Below are positions 63,905 to 64,000 of a DNA stretch of 64,000 nucleotides, piece by piece (the stretch's first letter is position 1; every line of letters begins with the position of its first letter). The stretch comes from Macrosoma leucophasiata (taxonomy: Eukaryota > Arthropoda > Insecta > Lepidoptera > Hedylidae). Made by a program: the position numbers and the translations under genes. The stretch lies in the NCBI GenBank assembly GCA_036365455.1, contig JAWQUS010000019.1, forward strand, positions 12,066,001 to 12,130,000, read 5' to 3'. The notes under the pieces are model-generated. The model did not search any database, was not told where the DNA came from, and saw only the letters and a list, made by a program, of their open reading frames with translations.

Positions 63905-64000
63905 TAGCCAAGTGCGTGTCGGGAAAACGCGCTATGTAGGGTTCCGTTTTTGGAGGTAACTCTTTAAGAAATGACTTGAGTTTGAAGGCTCGGTACGGCA
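63905..64000 (+). mobile_element. GGGTTCCG-type element, cut by window end
   Basis: 'CTAGCCAAGTGCGTGTCGGG' then 'TGTAGGGTTCCGTTTTTGG', the start of the common ~0.4-0.7 kb element; it continues past the window. Confidence 0.55.

Noticed and set aside
1..64000. CRISPR array, prokaryotic operons, ribosome binding sites or rho-independent terminators
   Set aside because: The repeats are dispersed, long and both-strand, with eukaryotic retroposon marks (A tails, pol III boxes, target duplications); no regular short repeat-spacer array and no bacterial gene layout exist. Hairpins with T runs here are not terminators.

Overview
This is a repeat-dominated eukaryotic window, most likely from a moth or butterfly (Lepidoptera). 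Three things point there: a 5'-truncated Jockey/CR1-type reverse-transcriptase tail with typical lepidopteran wording (29304-29771), several short retroposon families that resemble ones I know from lepidopteran genomes, and a visibly AT-rich background with many TA- and A-rich tracts. Species cannot be named from the sequence. No host protein-coding gene was recognised; the window reads as intergenic or intronic sequence packed with nested, decayed mobile elements.

One family dominates. A ~285-bp retroposon (here 'TACTGG repeat') starts with TACTGGTGGTAGAGCTCC and ends with TTACATAAAAAA. About 40 whole or partial copies lie on both strands in two diagnostic subfamilies (A and B). Mixed with it are a tRNA-derived SINE with A and B boxes (SINE-1), a second tRNA-derived SINE (SINE-2), a SINE whose head matches 5S rRNA (5S-SINE), RTE-like short elements with GCGGGCGAAGCCGC-type ends, 3' ends of non-LTR elements with microsatellite tails, foldback/MITE-like elements, one clear hAT-type MITE with an 8-bp target duplication, and several unclassified repeats (X, Y, Z, W, V and a 155-bp unit) recognised only because they recur inside the window.

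Layout: 1-8.5 kb, scattered retroposons and a GC-richer block at about 4.1-4.7 kb. 8.49-18.47 kb, two head-to-tail copies of a ~4.99-kb segment, nearly identical, each carrying the same set of elements. 18.5-26.8 kb, retroposons plus three copies of the 155-bp unit and a Penelope-like insertion. 27-33.9 kb, the least invaded part, with local duplications and remarkable palindromes. 33.96-37.09 kb, an element with imperfect terminal inverted repeats that encloses the only long intact reading frame: a 357-aa PHD-finger/coiled-coil/FP-domain protein resembling ORF1 of non-LTR retrotransposons, without an accompanying reverse transcriptase. 38-48.1 kb, dense nests up to three levels deep, including a tRNA-like gene inside a target-duplication-flanked insertion. 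48.1-51.9 kb, mostly unique. 52-64 kb, dense retroposons again.

The genes do not form a pathway. What links them is retroposition: ORF1-like and reverse-transcriptase remnants represent machinery, and the SINEs and short repeats are its likely passengers. The most novel-looking items are the ORF1-only unit inside a DNA-transposon-like shell, the tRNA-like insertion, the ~5-kb tandem duplication (biological or assembly), and the paired near-perfect palindromes. All boundaries were read by eye; approximate ends may be off by several bases.
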